Numbered from the stretch's first letter, positions 21,432 to 30,653 are shown. The stretch is DNA of 35,604 nucleotides from Micromonospora noduli (GCF_003264365.1 NZ_PYAK01000060.1:1-35604), one strand, 5' to 3'. Translations and numbers: made by a program. The notes: generated by a model not told the origin, from the letters alone.

Positions 21432-24400
21432 TCAGCCCTCGGTGAACTCGACCCAGTTCAGGTTGGCGAGGCCGCTGGTCGGGCCGCCGGGTACGGCGGT
21501 GAAGACCAGGTAGAGCCGGTGCGCTCCGGCGGGCTGGTCCACCGGCACGGTGGTGCTGGTGAAGGCGGAGTTGCCCGTGGTTGCGTTCAGCGCCGCCGTG
21601 GCGACGACCGGACCGGTCGGCGAGTCAAGTCTTAGCTCCACCCCGGCTCGGGGGGTGCCGGCGGTGGCCGCCGAGCCTCCCGAGTGCCGCAGTGTCACGG
21701 TGGACACCCCGCCCAGGTTGATCGGGTCGAAGGCGACGTGGTCGCCCGGGTCGATGCCGCTGACATGCTGGCCGCCGCCGGTGTCGCCGGTGGTCGCCAC
21801 CTCCACACCCTGCCTCACCTGGGCGTTTTCGGCCTGCTGACGAGGGGTCTGGATGATCGCTTGGCCGACCGTGGTGAGTGCGGCCTGGCCGCCACCGCCG
21901 AGGTCGGTGTAGGAGGCGCTTATCCCGCCGTACAGGTAGCCACCGGCGTGGTCGCCGCCGTCGGCAGGGGTGGCGAGGGTGCCGGTGCAGCCGGTCGTGG
22001 AGCTGTCCGGGTGGCCGTGGCTGTCGTGGCCGAGGACGAAGGTGACTGTCACCCGTGCGCAGTCCACCGGCCCGTCCTCCGGGTCGGTCACCGTGACGGT
22101 GAACGGCACGGTCTCGCCCCAGGTGAAGAAGCTGCCGGACACCGGGGAGGTGACGGTCACCGTGGGCGCGGTGTTGCCGACCACGATCTCCTTGGTGAGG
22201 ACCGCCGTCTTCCCGCTGGAGTCGGTCACCGTCAGCTTCGCGGTGTACGTCCCGTTGGCGGTGTAGGTGAACGACGGGTTGGGGTCGGCCGAGTCGACGG
22301 TGCCGTCGCTGGTGAAGTCCCAGGCGTACGAGATGGACTCGCCCGGGTCGGGGTCGTAGCTGCCCGCTGAGGAGAACCGCACGGTCAGCGGCGCGGTTCC
22401 CGACGTCGGGGTGGCGTCGAGTTTCGCCACCGGAGATCGCTTGCCCTTGACGTACCGGATCACGGACAGCTGTGCGTCCGGGTTGGCGCGGAAGAAGCCG
22501 TCGCCGTACTCCAGCAGGTAGAGAGAGCCGTCGGGGCCGAACTCCATGTCCATCGGGTTGTCGAAGACGACGCCCGGCAGGAACTGCTCGACGCCGGTCA
22601 GGGTGCCCCGGCCGTCGGTGCGCATCATGAACATCTTGTCTCGGGTGAACTCACCGAACACCACCGCGTTCTGGTAGTACTCGGGGAACTTCACCTCTGA
22701 CGTCGACGCCGGATCGTACGAGTAGATCGGGCCGCCCATCGGGCCGACGCCGCCGGTGCCGATCACCGGCCACTTGAAGTCGCAGCCGGCCGCCGGGGTC
22801 TCCAGGTACGACCCGGCACACGGGGTACGCGCGTCGAACGTGTACCAGAACTGCGGCTGCTCAACCTTCGGCAGGACCCGCAGGCCGGTGTTACGCGGTG
22901 AGTCGTTGACCGGGGCGCCGCAGTTGAACGGGGCTCCCGAGGTGCGGGTCACGAAGTCGAAGTCGATGTACGGCAGGCTCGGTGAGTAGCAGTAGGGCCA
23001 ACCGTAGTTGCCGGCCTTGTTGGTGGCGAACCAACGGCCGGTGCCGTCGGGTCCCCGGGCGGCGTTGGGGACGCGGGAGTCCGGCGAGTAGTCGCCGACG
23101 TAGACCATGCCCTTGGCGTCCACGTCGTACCGGAAGGGGTTGCGCAGCCCCATCAGGAAGATCTCCGGCCGGGTCTTCCCGGCGGTGTCGTTCTCCTCGG
23201 GGAAGAGGTTGCCGTTGGGGACGGTGTACGTGCCGTTGGCCCGCACCTTGATTCGCAGCAGCTTCCCGCGCAGGTCGTTGGTGTTCGCAGCGGAGCGCTG
23301 CGCGTCGTAGCCAGGGCCCTGGGTGGGTGACTCGTTGATCGGGGTGTAGCCGTCGGAGCCACCGGCGTTGGTGTCGTCCCCGGTGATCAGGTAAAGCAGA
23401 CCTCTGCCGTCGAACTTGATCTCGCCGGCGACGTGGCAGCAGATGCCGCGGTCCACGTCCACCCGGAGGATCTGCTGCTCGGTGCTCATGTCCAGGTGTG
23501 GGGTGGGGGAGTCCACCAACTTCACCCGGGAGAGCTGGTTGTAGCCCTTGAACTTGTTCCACACTGTGGGGTCGGTGGAGGTGGCGGGAGCGTCGCCCTC
23601 GTTGACTCCGGGAGTGGCCGGGTCGTCGACCGGGGTGTTCAGCCTCGGCGCGTAGTAGATGTAGACCCACTTGTTGGTCGCGAAATCCGGATCGATGGCA
23701 ACCGATTGGAGGCCGTCCTCGTCGTGCTGGTACACGTCCACTGTGGTGATGACCGGGCTGGCGCCGGTGGCCGGGTCGTAGAGCCGCACCTCACCGCCCC
23801 GGGTGTTGTGCAGCACCCGGCCGTCGGGGAGCACGGCCAGCGACATGGGCTCGCCCGGGTCGTCGTTGAGGGTGACCTTTTCGTAGTTGCCGAGCACCGT
23901 GGCGCCGCAGTCGCCCTCGACCACGCCGGCGGACCACTGGATACCACCGAGCAGGTGCTCGCGGAACCTCGCCGAGCGGTACGTCTCGATGCTGTGCCCG
24001 AGCCCGGTGTAGAAGGAGCGGCCACCCTGGTGGTCCTTGCACCAGGTGACCGGGTGGTCGTATCCCATCGCGCCACCGGCGTAGGTCTTCTCGTCGACAG
24101 TGGCCAGCACGTGCGCGGTGCCCCGGACGTTGCGGCTGAAGTTGTACCACTCCTCGGTGAGGGTGAGCGTGCGCGGCAACGTCTCGGTGGCCGGGTGGGC
24201 CCGGTCGGCCACGTCCACCACGCCACGGACGGCCGGTGAGGCGCTGGCGACCTTCGCGCCGACCAGGTCCTGGTAGAAGGCCCAGTCCGGCTCGGTCTCG
24301 GCCGCCGCGTGCACGCCCACGTAACCGCCGCCGGCCTTGACGTACGCCTCGAAGGCCGCTTCCTGGCTGGCGTTGAGCACGTCGCCGGTGGTGTTGAGGA

Positions 24401-24749
24401 AGACGACAGCACGGTACTTCGCCAGCTCGCCGGCGGTGAAGACGGCGGCGTCCCGGCTCACCGTGACGGTGAAGTCGCTCGCCTGGGCCAGTTGCCGGAT
24501 GGTCTCGACGCCGTCGGGAATGGACGCGCGACGCTCACCGGCGGTCTTGGTGAAGACCAGCACCCGGTAGGTCTGCGGGGCACGTGCGGTCGAGCGCAGC
24601 GCGGCTGGTCCGTTCTCCGCCACGGTCGGCGTGGTCGGGGCCACGTCGTCTGTCGGTGCGGCGGTCGCGGGGACGGCGGAGGTGAGGGGGATGGTGAGGA
24701 TCAGTCCAGCGGCGACGGCGAACCATCGTCGTCCGGTCGGTCGGGGCAT
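21432..24749 (-). CDS. Secreted ThuA / glucose-sorbosone dehydrogenase / PKD / CBM6-like multidomain protein
   Basis: 1105 residues from ATG 24749 (GGAGGAA site). A signal peptide (~1-31) is followed by a ThuA-like glutamine-amidotransferase fold (~60-290: YRVLVFTKT, AYVKAGGGYVGVHAA, DHPVTWCKDHQGGRSFYTGLGHS). A GSDH-type six-bladed propeller (~295-745) contains LAVLPDGRVLHNTRGGEVRLYD, KFDGRGLLYLITGDDTNAGG, MGLRNPFRYDVDAKG, NYGWPYC and MDMEFGPDGSLYLLEYG. A PKD domain (SYAWDFTSDG), an Ig-like segment and a C-terminal carbohydrate-binding module (~960-1105, QAENAQ start, GLANLNWVEF end) follow. GSDH enzymes oxidise sugars with PQQ; ThuA relatives act in sugar or glycan catabolism. It probably binds and oxidises an extracellular saccharide. 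Substrate and cofactor unproven. Confidence 0.88.
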   Translation of the reverse strand: MPRPTGRRWFAVAAGLILTIPLTSAVPATAAPTDDVAPTTPTVAENGPAALRSTARAPQTYRVLVFTKTAGERRASIPDGVETIRQLAQASDFTVTVSRDAAVFTAGELAKYRAVVFLNTTGDVLNASQEAAFEAYVKAGGGYVGVHAAAETEPDWAFYQDLVGAKVASASPAVRGVVDVADRAHPATETLPRTLTLTEEWYNFSRNVRGTAHVLATVDEKTYAGGAMGYDHPVTWCKDHQGGRSFYTGLGHSIETYRSARFREHLLGGIQWSAGVVEGDCGATVLGNYEKVTLNDDPGEPMSLAVLPDGRVLHNTRGGEVRLYDPATGASPVITTVDVYQHDEDGLQSVAIDPDFATNKWVYIYYAPRLNTPVDDPATPGVNEGDAPATSTDPTVWNKFKGYNQLSRVKLVDSPTPHLDMSTEQQILRVDVDRGICCHVAGEIKFDGRGLLYLITGDDTNAGGSDGYTPINESPTQGPGYDAQRSAANTNDLRGKLLRIKVRANGTYTVPNGNLFPEENDTAGKTRPEIFLMGLRNPFRYDVDAKGMVYVGDYSPDSRVPNAARGPDGTGRWFATNKAGNYGWPYCYSPSLPYIDFDFVTRTSGAPFNCGAPVNDSPRNTGLRVLPKVEQPQFWYTFDARTPCAGSYLETPAAGCDFKWPVIGTGGVGPMGGPIYSYDPASTSEVKFPEYYQNAVVFGEFTRDKMFMMRTDGRGTLTGVEQFLPGVVFDNPMDMEFGPDGSLYLLEYGDGFFRANPDAQLSVIRYVKGKRSPVAKLDATPTSGTAPLTVRFSSAGSYDPDPGESISYAWDFTSDGTVDSADPNPSFTYTANGTYTAKLTVTDSSGKTAVLTKEIVVGNTAPTVTVTSPVSGSFFTWGETVPFTVTVTDPEDGPVDCARVTVTFVLGHDSHGHPDSSTTGCTGTLATPADGGDHAGGYLYGGISASYTDLGGGGQAALTTVGQAIIQTPRQQAENAQVRQGVEVATTGDTGGGQHVSGIDPGDHVAFDPINLGGVSTVTLRHSGGSAATAGTPRAGVELRLDSPTGPVVATAALNATTGNSAFTSTTVPVDQPAGAHRLYLVFTAVPGGPTSGLANLNWVEFTEG

Positions 24750-24924
24750 CGGTTCCTCCGGTGGTCGGCAGACGCGCGGCATCCCCAGCCCGTGGAGGGC
24801 CGGCAGCACGTCTGCGTGGGGGATGGACCGGGCGCGTCCCGTCGCCGTACGGGAGGCGCGGGGTGAAGGGGCCGGTGTCGATCGGCCCCGTCACCGAGAG
24901 CCGGCGCGGTGGCCGGCGGAGGGG

Positions 24925-24959
24925 GGCGCGACCGGTGTCCGCTGGACACCGGTCGCGCC
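24925..24959 (-). terminator. Terminator after the exported isomerase-like gene
   Basis: A 16-bp perfect stem (24925-24940 with 24944-24959) and a 3-nt loop, ending 5 nt from the gene stop. On the minus strand it lies between the isomerase-like gene and the ThuA-GSDH gene, so the second gene may depend on read-through or its own promoter within 24750-24924. Confidence 0.75.
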
Positions 24960-24964
24960 GGGGA

Positions 24965-26080
24965 TCACTTGTCGACGTAGATGGTCAGGTCGGACATGTT
25001 GCGGTAGCTGGTCGCCGCGAAGTCCAGCGACTGGCCCCTGTTCTCGGCGCCGCCGGGGGCGGTGTCCATCTCCCAGTTGGCGTGGTGGAAGTTGCGCTCG
25101 CCGATGGTCTGGAAGAACTGCTGGAAGTTGAGGTCGCCCTCACCCAGCGGGGTCATCTGGTAACCGTTGGGGACGCTGGTGTCCCGGTCGCCGTCCTTGG
25201 CGTGGAAGAGCGGGAACCGGGTGGTCCGGTCGGCCACGGTGAGGATCGGGTCGAACAGGTCGGTCACCTCCTGGCCGGCCGGGTTTACGTACTTCTGGTG
25301 CTTGTAGCGGGCCACGTAGGCCCAGTAGATGTCCAGCTCGAAGAAGACGTACCGCGGGTCGGTGATCTCGAAGAAGTACTCCAGTCGGCGGATGCCGGAG
25401 GACCGGGTCTGCCGGCCCTGGGCGTCGCGCGGGCCCCGGTCGATCAGGAAGTTGTACGCGGCGTCGTGGTTGTGCGTGTAGAGCCGCATCCCCCGGGCTC
25501 GGGCCTGCCGGCCCAGCTCGTTCCAGATGTCCGCGGCGGCGTCCCACTCGGCCTTGTACGCGCTGCTGGTCGGGTCGCTGCCGGTGCCGATGTTCTTCAT
25601 GCCGAGTTCCTCGGCGATGTCCAACTGCTGCTGGAAGGTGGCCGGCTGGATCGAGGCGTGGGTGCCGTTGGCCACCAGACCGTTGTCGTCGAGGATCTTG
25701 CGGATCTCGGCGGGGGTGATCTGCCGACCGAGGATCTCGGTGCTCTGGGTGTAGCCGGCGAACTCGATCTCCTTGTAGCCGATTTCGGCGAGTCGAGCGA
25801 GGACGCGCTCGAAGCCGTACGGCACTCCGCTGTCGTCGGGCGCGGCGGTGATCCGGTCGCGGACGCTGTAGAGGATGATGCCGCGGTTCTTGGCCGGGAT
25901 CAGCGGCTCGACCCGCAGCTTGCTCGCGTTGCCGGGGTTGGCGAGCGCCGGGGTGCCGGTGGCGAGGACGGGTAGGCCGGCCGCGCCGATCGCGGCGGCG
26001 GCCCCGGCGGAGGCGGCGAGCAGGGACCGGCGGCTGAGCCGGCCGGTGGGGGTGGCGTCGGGGGCGGTGTGGTCTGGCAT
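24965..26080 (-). CDS. Tat-exported sugar phosphate isomerase/epimerase-like TIM barrel
   Basis: 371 residues from ATG 26080, with an AGGTGG site upstream. The N-terminus carries a twin-arginine signal (RLSRRSLLAAS, then a hydrophobic stretch to ~48). The mature domain is AP-endonuclease/xylose-isomerase-like: LARLAEIGYKEIEFAGY, LDDNGLVANGTHASI, MRLYTHNHDAAYNFL, VFFELDIYWAYVAR and FPLFHAKDGDRD. These supply the Glu, His and Asp metal ligands typical of the family. Export of folded, metal-loaded protein fits the Tat signal. It sits upstream of the ThuA-GSDH gene in the same direction, which suggests a joint role on an extracellular sugar, for example a keto-sugar; the reaction is not known. 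Confidence 0.88.
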   Translation of the reverse strand: MPDHTAPDATPTGRLSRRSLLAASAGAAAAIGAAGLPVLATGTPALANPGNASKLRVEPLIPAKNRGIILYSVRDRITAAPDDSGVPYGFERVLARLAEIGYKEIEFAGYTQSTEILGRQITPAEIRKILDDNGLVANGTHASIQPATFQQQLDIAEELGMKNIGTGSDPTSSAYKAEWDAAADIWNELGRQARARGMRLYTHNHDAAYNFLIDRGPRDAQGRQTRSSGIRRLEYFFEITDPRYVFFELDIYWAYVARYKHQKYVNPAGQEVTDLFDPILTVADRTTRFPLFHAKDGDRDTSVPNGYQMTPLGEGDLNFQQFFQTIGERNFHHANWEMDTAPGGAENRGQSLDFAATSYRNMSDLTIYVDK

Positions 26081-26403
26081 GGTTCCACCTTTCGCGACGG
26101 CGGTTGCCGTCGATGACGATCAGCAGAGGGCGACGAGATCCGGTCGCGGGGCGCCGCCGAGCGCCCGTTGCGTGTGTTGGGCCAGGACGGAGGGGTGTCG
26201 TCCCGGCCGTGATCGGTTTGAATGTGCCGAGCACGTTACATCTTGGAGACAGACACTAACGTCGGTCGAAGTCGAAAGAAAGTATCGATCGACGGTAACT
26301 TTTGCTTGATTCAACGAAAGTCACTGATGATCGTCGATACGGGCTGCGTGGCCGGTGGCGCTGACTACGCTCTTCCTGACCGGAGGTACCGCAGGGGGTG
26401 TGC
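26081..26403. promoter_or_regulatory. Divergent regulatory region with AT-rich core
   Basis: No gene. 26220-26340 is markedly AT-richer than the window and carries CGAAAG at 26273-26278 and 26315-26320 (42 bp apart), a GATCGATC-like patch near 26284 and GTTAC/GTAAC strings. It is likely the promoter/operator zone of the exported sugar genes on the minus strand and of the first M1 gene on the plus strand. No specific factor can be named. Confidence 0.45.
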
Positions 26404-27825
26404 ATGGTCCGGACCGGACGGAGATCGGCCGGCAGTCGGTTGGCCGCCGTCGTCGCCGTGCTGGCCTGCGCGATCGGGCTGGCCGCCACCGGTTGTACCG
26501 GCGACCGCGACGGCTTCCGGCCCGGCGCCGCCGACGTCGGCGACCCGTACGTGCCGGGGCACGGCAACGGCGGTTACGACGTCGGGCACTACGGCCTCGA
26601 CGTCCGCTACGACCCGTCGACCGACCGGCTGACCGGACGAGCCGTCATCACGGCCACCGCCACCCAGGACCTGTCCCGGTTCAACCTGGACCTGGTCGGC
26701 CTGGAGGTCCGCGCGGTCAGCGTGGGTGACGCGCCGGCCGAGCACCGGCGCGGCGACGGCGAGCTGGTGGTGACCCCCCGCGACGGACTGCCGCGCGGTC
26801 GGCAGTTCACAGTGACGGTCGAGTACGCGGGAGTCCCCACGGCCGTCGACGACGGGGCGTTGGGCAGCGGCGGCTTCCTGCACACCGCCGACGGCGCGGT
26901 GGCGCTCGGCCAACCCGACTCGGCCGCCACCTGGTTCCCGGTCAACGACCACCCGTCGGACAAGGCCACCTACGACCTGGCGGTGACCGTCCCGGACGGA
27001 CTGGCCGCGCTGAGCAACGGCGTACCCGGGCCGAAGAGCAGCGCCGACGGCTGGACCACCTGGCGCTGGTCGGAGCGCGCCCCGATGGCCAGCTACCTGA
27101 GCACACTCGTGATCGGTGACTACCGGGTGGTGACCGGCACGCACGCCGGCCGGCCGATGGTCACGGCGGTGGCCGCGAGCCTGCCGGCGACCGGCGGCGC
27201 GGCCACCTCGCTGGCCCGCACCGGCGCGATCGTCGACTTCCTGGCCAGCCGCTTCGGCCCGTACCCGTTCGACTCGTACGGGGGGATCGTGATCGCCGAC
27301 GACCGGATCGGGTACGCGCTGGAGACCCAGTCCCGGCCGGTCTACGGGCCCGGCTTCTTCGCCGACGACCGGCCGAACCCGAGCGTCGTCGCGCACGAGC
27401 TGGCGCACCAGTGGTTCGGTGACAGCGTGTCGCTGACCAGGTGGAGCGACATCTGGCTCAACGAGGGCTTCGCCAGCTACGCCGAGTGGCTGTGGGAGGA
27501 GCACGACGGCGGCCGGACCGCCCAGCGCAACTTCGAGATCCAGTACGCGGCGACCGACTGGACGCAGCCGTCGGTCGAGCCGGGCCGAGAGCAGATGTTC
27601 GGCTCGGCCGTCTACAAGCGCGGGGCGCTCGCCGTGCACGCGTTGCGCCGGACCGTCGGTGACGACCTCTTCTTCCGCATCCTGCGTACCTGGACCACCG
27701 AGCGGGCGGCGGGTAACGCGACCACCGCGGACCTCGTCGCGCTGGCCGAGCGGGTCGCCGAGCGGCAACTGCGTCCCCTCTTCGACGCCTGGTTGGTGGG
27801 TGGGTCGGCCCCCACACTGCCGTGA
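26404..27825 (+). CDS. M1-family metallopeptidase, lipoprotein (copy 1)
   Basis: 473 residues from ATG 26404 (AGGGGG at 26393-26398); GTG 26398 is an alternative start. The signal peptide ends in a lipobox-like AATGC (Cys31), so the protein is probably a lipoprotein. After a beta-rich N-terminal domain, the thermolysin-like domain shows zinc ligands H331-E-x-x-H335 and Glu354 (HELAHQWFG, then NEGFASYAEW), the exact HEXXH-X18-E spacing of M1. The exopeptidase GAMEN region is replaced by YALETQ. It lacks the long C-terminal helical domain of PepN, consistent with the short actinobacterial family. Directly followed by a paralogue. Confidence 0.92.
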   Translation: MVRTGRRSAGSRLAAVVAVLACAIGLAATGCTGDRDGFRPGAADVGDPYVPGHGNGGYDVGHYGLDVRYDPSTDRLTGRAVITATATQDLSRFNLDLVGLEVRAVSVGDAPAEHRRGDGELVVTPRDGLPRGRQFTVTVEYAGVPTAVDDGALGSGGFLHTADGAVALGQPDSAATWFPVNDHPSDKATYDLAVTVPDGLAALSNGVPGPKSSADGWTTWRWSERAPMASYLSTLVIGDYRVVTGTHAGRPMVTAVAASLPATGGAATSLARTGAIVDFLASRFGPYPFDSYGGIVIADDRIGYALETQSRPVYGPGFFADDRPNPSVVAHELAHQWFGDSVSLTRWSDIWLNEGFASYAEWLWEEHDGGRTAQRNFEIQYAATDWTQPSVEPGREQMFGSAVYKRGALAVHALRRTVGDDLFFRILRTWTTERAAGNATTADLVALAERVAERQLRPLFDAWLVGGSAPTLP

Positions 27826-27935
27826 CCCGGCCCCGCCGCCCGGTCGATATGCTGCCGCCTGCGAACGGCGGGTAGGCGCCCGTTCGTGCGGGACGGCGGA
27901 GGCCGTGACCGGCCACCGTGCGGAAAGGGTGTGGG

Positions 27936-29393
27936 ATGCGGGGGACGCGGCGCAGACTGCGAGTGGCTGCCGGCCTGCTGGTGACCGGTGCGCTCGCACT
28001 GTCCGGATGCGACTCGGCCGGCCCGGAGACGGCCCTACCACCGAGCGCGTCCCCCACGCCGGGGCGGACGTTCACAGCGGGCGCCGACGGGGTCGGCGAC
28101 GCCTACTTCCCGACCTACGGCAACGGCGGCTACGACGTCGCGCGGTACACGGTGAAGGTGCGCTACGACCCAGCCAAGGACCAGTTGACGGGTACGACCA
28201 CAGTCCGGGCCACCGCGACGGCCGACCTGTCGACGTTCAACCTCGACCTGGCCGGTCTGACCGTCAGCGCCGTCACAGTGGACGGCGTTCCGGCGACCCA
28301 CAGCCGCAAGCGGAACGAGTTGGTGATCAAGCCGGCTTCCGGACTCATCAACGGCAATGGGTTCGTTGCCGAGATCACCTACGCGGGCAAGCCGAAGCCG
28401 CTGAGGAACGAGACGCTCGGTGACGGCGGCTTCCTGCACACCGCCGACGGTGCCATCGCGCTGGGTCAGCCCGAGTCGGCCAGTACCTGGTTCCCGGTGA
28501 ACGACCACCCGTCGGACAAGGCGGCCTACGACTTCGAGGTCACCGTTCCGGACGGCCTGACCGCGATCAGCAACGGCGTTCCCGGCGGCAAGACCAGCTC
28601 GGGCGGTTGGACCACCTGGAAGTGGTCGGAGAAGTCGCCGATGGCCAGCTATCTGAGCACCCTGGTGATCGGCAAGTTCCGGATCACCACCGGCGAGCAC
28701 AAGGGCCGGCCGGTCTACAACGCGGTCACCACCACCGAGGCCAAGGGGAACGCGGACGCGTCCATCGCGCAGACCGTCGCCGTGGCCGACTACCTGGAGA
28801 GTGTGTTCGGGCCGTACCCGTTCGGCGCGTACGGCGGGGTGGTGATCTCCGACAGCCGGATCTCGTACGCCCTGGAGACGCAGAGCCGACCGGTCTACGC
28901 GGCGAGCTTCTTCCGGCAGGGCGAGAACACCGAGGTCGTCGCCCACGAGCTGGCGCACCAGTGGTTCGGCGACAGCGTCGCGTTGGCCAAGTGGGAGGAC
29001 ATCTGGCTCAACGAGGGCTTCGCGACGTACGCGGAGTGGCTCTGGGCCGAGCACACCAAGGAGTACACCGCCAAGGAGGCGTTCGACAGGCGTTACGCCG
29101 AGATGTCCGCGCAGGTGTGGAGGACACCGCCGGGCAAGCCGGGCGTGGAGAAGCTGTTCAGCGAGTCGGTCTACCAGCGCGGTGGGATGACCCTGCACGC
29201 CCTGCGGGTGACCGTCGGCGACAAGGCGTTCTTCGAGATCCTCAAGACCTGGGCGGCGGAGAAGCGCGACGGCATCGCCACCACGCCCGAGTTCGTGGCC
29301 TTGGCCGAGCGGATCTCCGGCAAGCAGCTCGACGCGATCTTCGACGCCTGGCTCTACGGCACCAAGAAGCCGGCCCTGCCCAAGCGGCTCTGA
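27936..29393 (+). CDS. M1-family metallopeptidase, lipoprotein (copy 2)
   Basis: 485 residues from ATG 27936, with AAAGGG at 27924-27929. Lipobox LSGC predicts lipidation near Cys27, followed by a Pro/Ser/Thr spacer. Zinc site: His337, His341 and Glu360 (HELAHQWFG, NEGFATYAEW); the GAMEN position again reads YALETQ. It aligns with copy 1 along its length, including GYGNGGYDV-like starts and a segment GGFLHTADGA shared exactly. Clear tandem duplication with a 110-bp gap. It ends 7 nt from the convergent LCP gene. Substrates are unknown; an aminopeptidase role on the cell surface is inferred. Confidence 0.92.
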   Translation: MRGTRRRLRVAAGLLVTGALALSGCDSAGPETALPPSASPTPGRTFTAGADGVGDAYFPTYGNGGYDVARYTVKVRYDPAKDQLTGTTTVRATATADLSTFNLDLAGLTVSAVTVDGVPATHSRKRNELVIKPASGLINGNGFVAEITYAGKPKPLRNETLGDGGFLHTADGAIALGQPESASTWFPVNDHPSDKAAYDFEVTVPDGLTAISNGVPGGKTSSGGWTTWKWSEKSPMASYLSTLVIGKFRITTGEHKGRPVYNAVTTTEAKGNADASIAQTVAVADYLESVFGPYPFGAYGGVVISDSRISYALETQSRPVYAASFFRQGENTEVVAHELAHQWFGDSVALAKWEDIWLNEGFATYAEWLWAEHTKEYTAKEAFDRRYAEMSAQVWRTPPGKPGVEKLFSESVYQRGGMTLHALRVTVGDKAFFEILKTWAAEKRDGIATTPEFVALAERISGKQLDAIFDAWLYGTKKPALPKRL

Positions 29394-29400
29394 GCGGCGG

Positions 29401-30519
29401 TCAGTTCTTGACGACCAGGGCGGGGTGGGCGGCCAGGTAGGCGTCGGCACGGCCGGCGCGGAGTTCGGTGAGGAATTTCCGGCCCTCGCTGGTCAGCTGT
29501 TCGCCCCGGTAGGCGCTGCCCTTGCCGACACCGGAGCCGGGCAGCCCGACCAGCGTGAAACGGTTCTCCGGCAGGCCACTGAGGGCGTACGCGATGTCCA
29601 CGATCCGGCGCCCGCCCACGTAGACCAGCGTGTCGCCCAGCGCGGAGACCACCTGGTCGACGCGCTCGGGTTGCCGGGCCAGGCCCTCGTCCAGAATCTT
29701 GCGGGTCATCGCCCGGATCAGCTGCTGCTGGTGCCGCTGCCGCGCGTAGTCGCCGCCGGTGATGTAGCGCTGCCGCGAGTAGTCCAGCGCCTGCCAGCCG
29801 TTGAGGTGCTGCTCGCCCTTCTCGTACACCTGCTGCGGCCCCTTGTAGCCGCCGGGCGCGCTCTCCCGGTACTTGCCGTCCGGTCGGCGGTGCAGCGACT
29901 CGACCCGCTGGTCGACGTAGATGTCCACCCCACCCAGGGCGTTCACCAGCCGGTCGAACCCGTTGAAGGTGAGCACCGCGCCGGCGTCGATGCGCAGCCC
30001 GGTGTAGCCGCTGACCGTGCTGCGCAGCAGCTCGTACCCCTGGGGGGTGCTGGGTTGTTTGGGTTTGCCCGGCACCCGGCTGCCGAAGCTCATCGCGTGC
30101 GTGAGTTTGGTCTTGCCGCCCTTGTAGCCGGCCTTCGGGAACGCCGGGATGTCCACCACCAGGTCGCGGGGGAGTGAGAAGAGGTACGCCCGATCCAACC
30201 CCTTGGGTACGTGCAGCACCAGCACGGCGTCCGAGTGCGGCTCCCAGCCGGGCACGCTGACCCGGGTGTCCACACCGACCAGTAGCAGGTTGAGCGGGCC
30301 GGTGATGTCCGCTCCCGGCGGTGGACCGCTGGGGCTGGGGGTCGGCGTGCCGACCGGTGACGGAGTCGGTGAGCCGGCCACCGGAGGGCCGCCCGGCTTG
30401 TCGTTCCCGGTCAGCCGGGTGATCACCACAGTGCCGGCCGCGATCAGCGCGACGACGGCGAGGGCCGCCAACCCCAGCAGCAGCCACCGTCGGCGCGGAG
30501 CCATCGACCCGAGAACCAT
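29401..30519 (-). CDS. LytR-CpsA-Psr (LCP) family phosphotransferase
   Basis: 372 residues from ATG 30519 (GAAGGA site). A short basic cytoplasmic tail, one transmembrane helix (~12-34) and a Pro/Ser/Thr linker (~40-62) are followed by the LCP domain. Signatures include LLLVGVDTR, SDAVLVLHVP, LFSLPRDLVVDIP, FDRLVNALGGVDIYVD and the arginine-rich YSRQRYITGGDYARQRHQQQLI. LCP enzymes attach polyprenyl-phosphate-linked glycopolymers to peptidoglycan on the outer face of the membrane. The acceptor polymer cannot be told from sequence. A longer frame to 30714 overlaps the choD promoter and is not supported. Divergent from the GMC oxidoreductase. Confidence 0.9.
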   Translation of the reverse strand: MVLGSMAPRRRWLLLGLAALAVVALIAAGTVVITRLTGNDKPGGPPVAGSPTPSPVGTPTPSPSGPPPGADITGPLNLLLVGVDTRVSVPGWEPHSDAVLVLHVPKGLDRAYLFSLPRDLVVDIPAFPKAGYKGGKTKLTHAMSFGSRVPGKPKQPSTPQGYELLRSTVSGYTGLRIDAGAVLTFNGFDRLVNALGGVDIYVDQRVESLHRRPDGKYRESAPGGYKGPQQVYEKGEQHLNGWQALDYSRQRYITGGDYARQRHQQQLIRAMTRKILDEGLARQPERVDQVVSALGDTLVYVGGRRIVDIAYALSGLPENRFTLVGLPGSGVGKGSAYRGEQLTSEGRKFLTELRAGRADAYLAAHPALVVKN

Positions 30520-30641
30520 CCTGGATTCCTTCCACCCGTCTGGTGAACAACGCTCCGACGGGTGCTCCGGGTTGCGGCCGGGAGACGCCGGGTCGGTCGG
30601 CCGGAGCATGATCGCGCGAAAAGTGCCGCTGGCGCGAGCGC

Positions 30642-30653
30642 TACTCGCGAGTA
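30642..30653. promoter_or_regulatory. 12-bp palindrome before the choD-like start
   Basis: TACTCGCGAGTA is perfectly palindromic and ends 11 nt before the ATG. TetR-family regulators of lipid metabolism often bind TTACT...AGTAA-type sites, so this is a candidate repressor site. No regulator gene is adjacent. No Shine-Dalgarno is visible between it and the ATG. Confidence 0.4.

Noticed and set aside
27458..28075. Minus-strand frame spanning the junction of the two M1 genes
   Set aside because: Arg/Pro-rich shadow translation with no domain, overlapping two certain genes.
29354..30550. Alternative minus-strand frame over the LCP gene
   Set aside because: Out of frame with the clear LCP signatures and rich in Arg/Pro/Gly, typical of GC-driven shadows.
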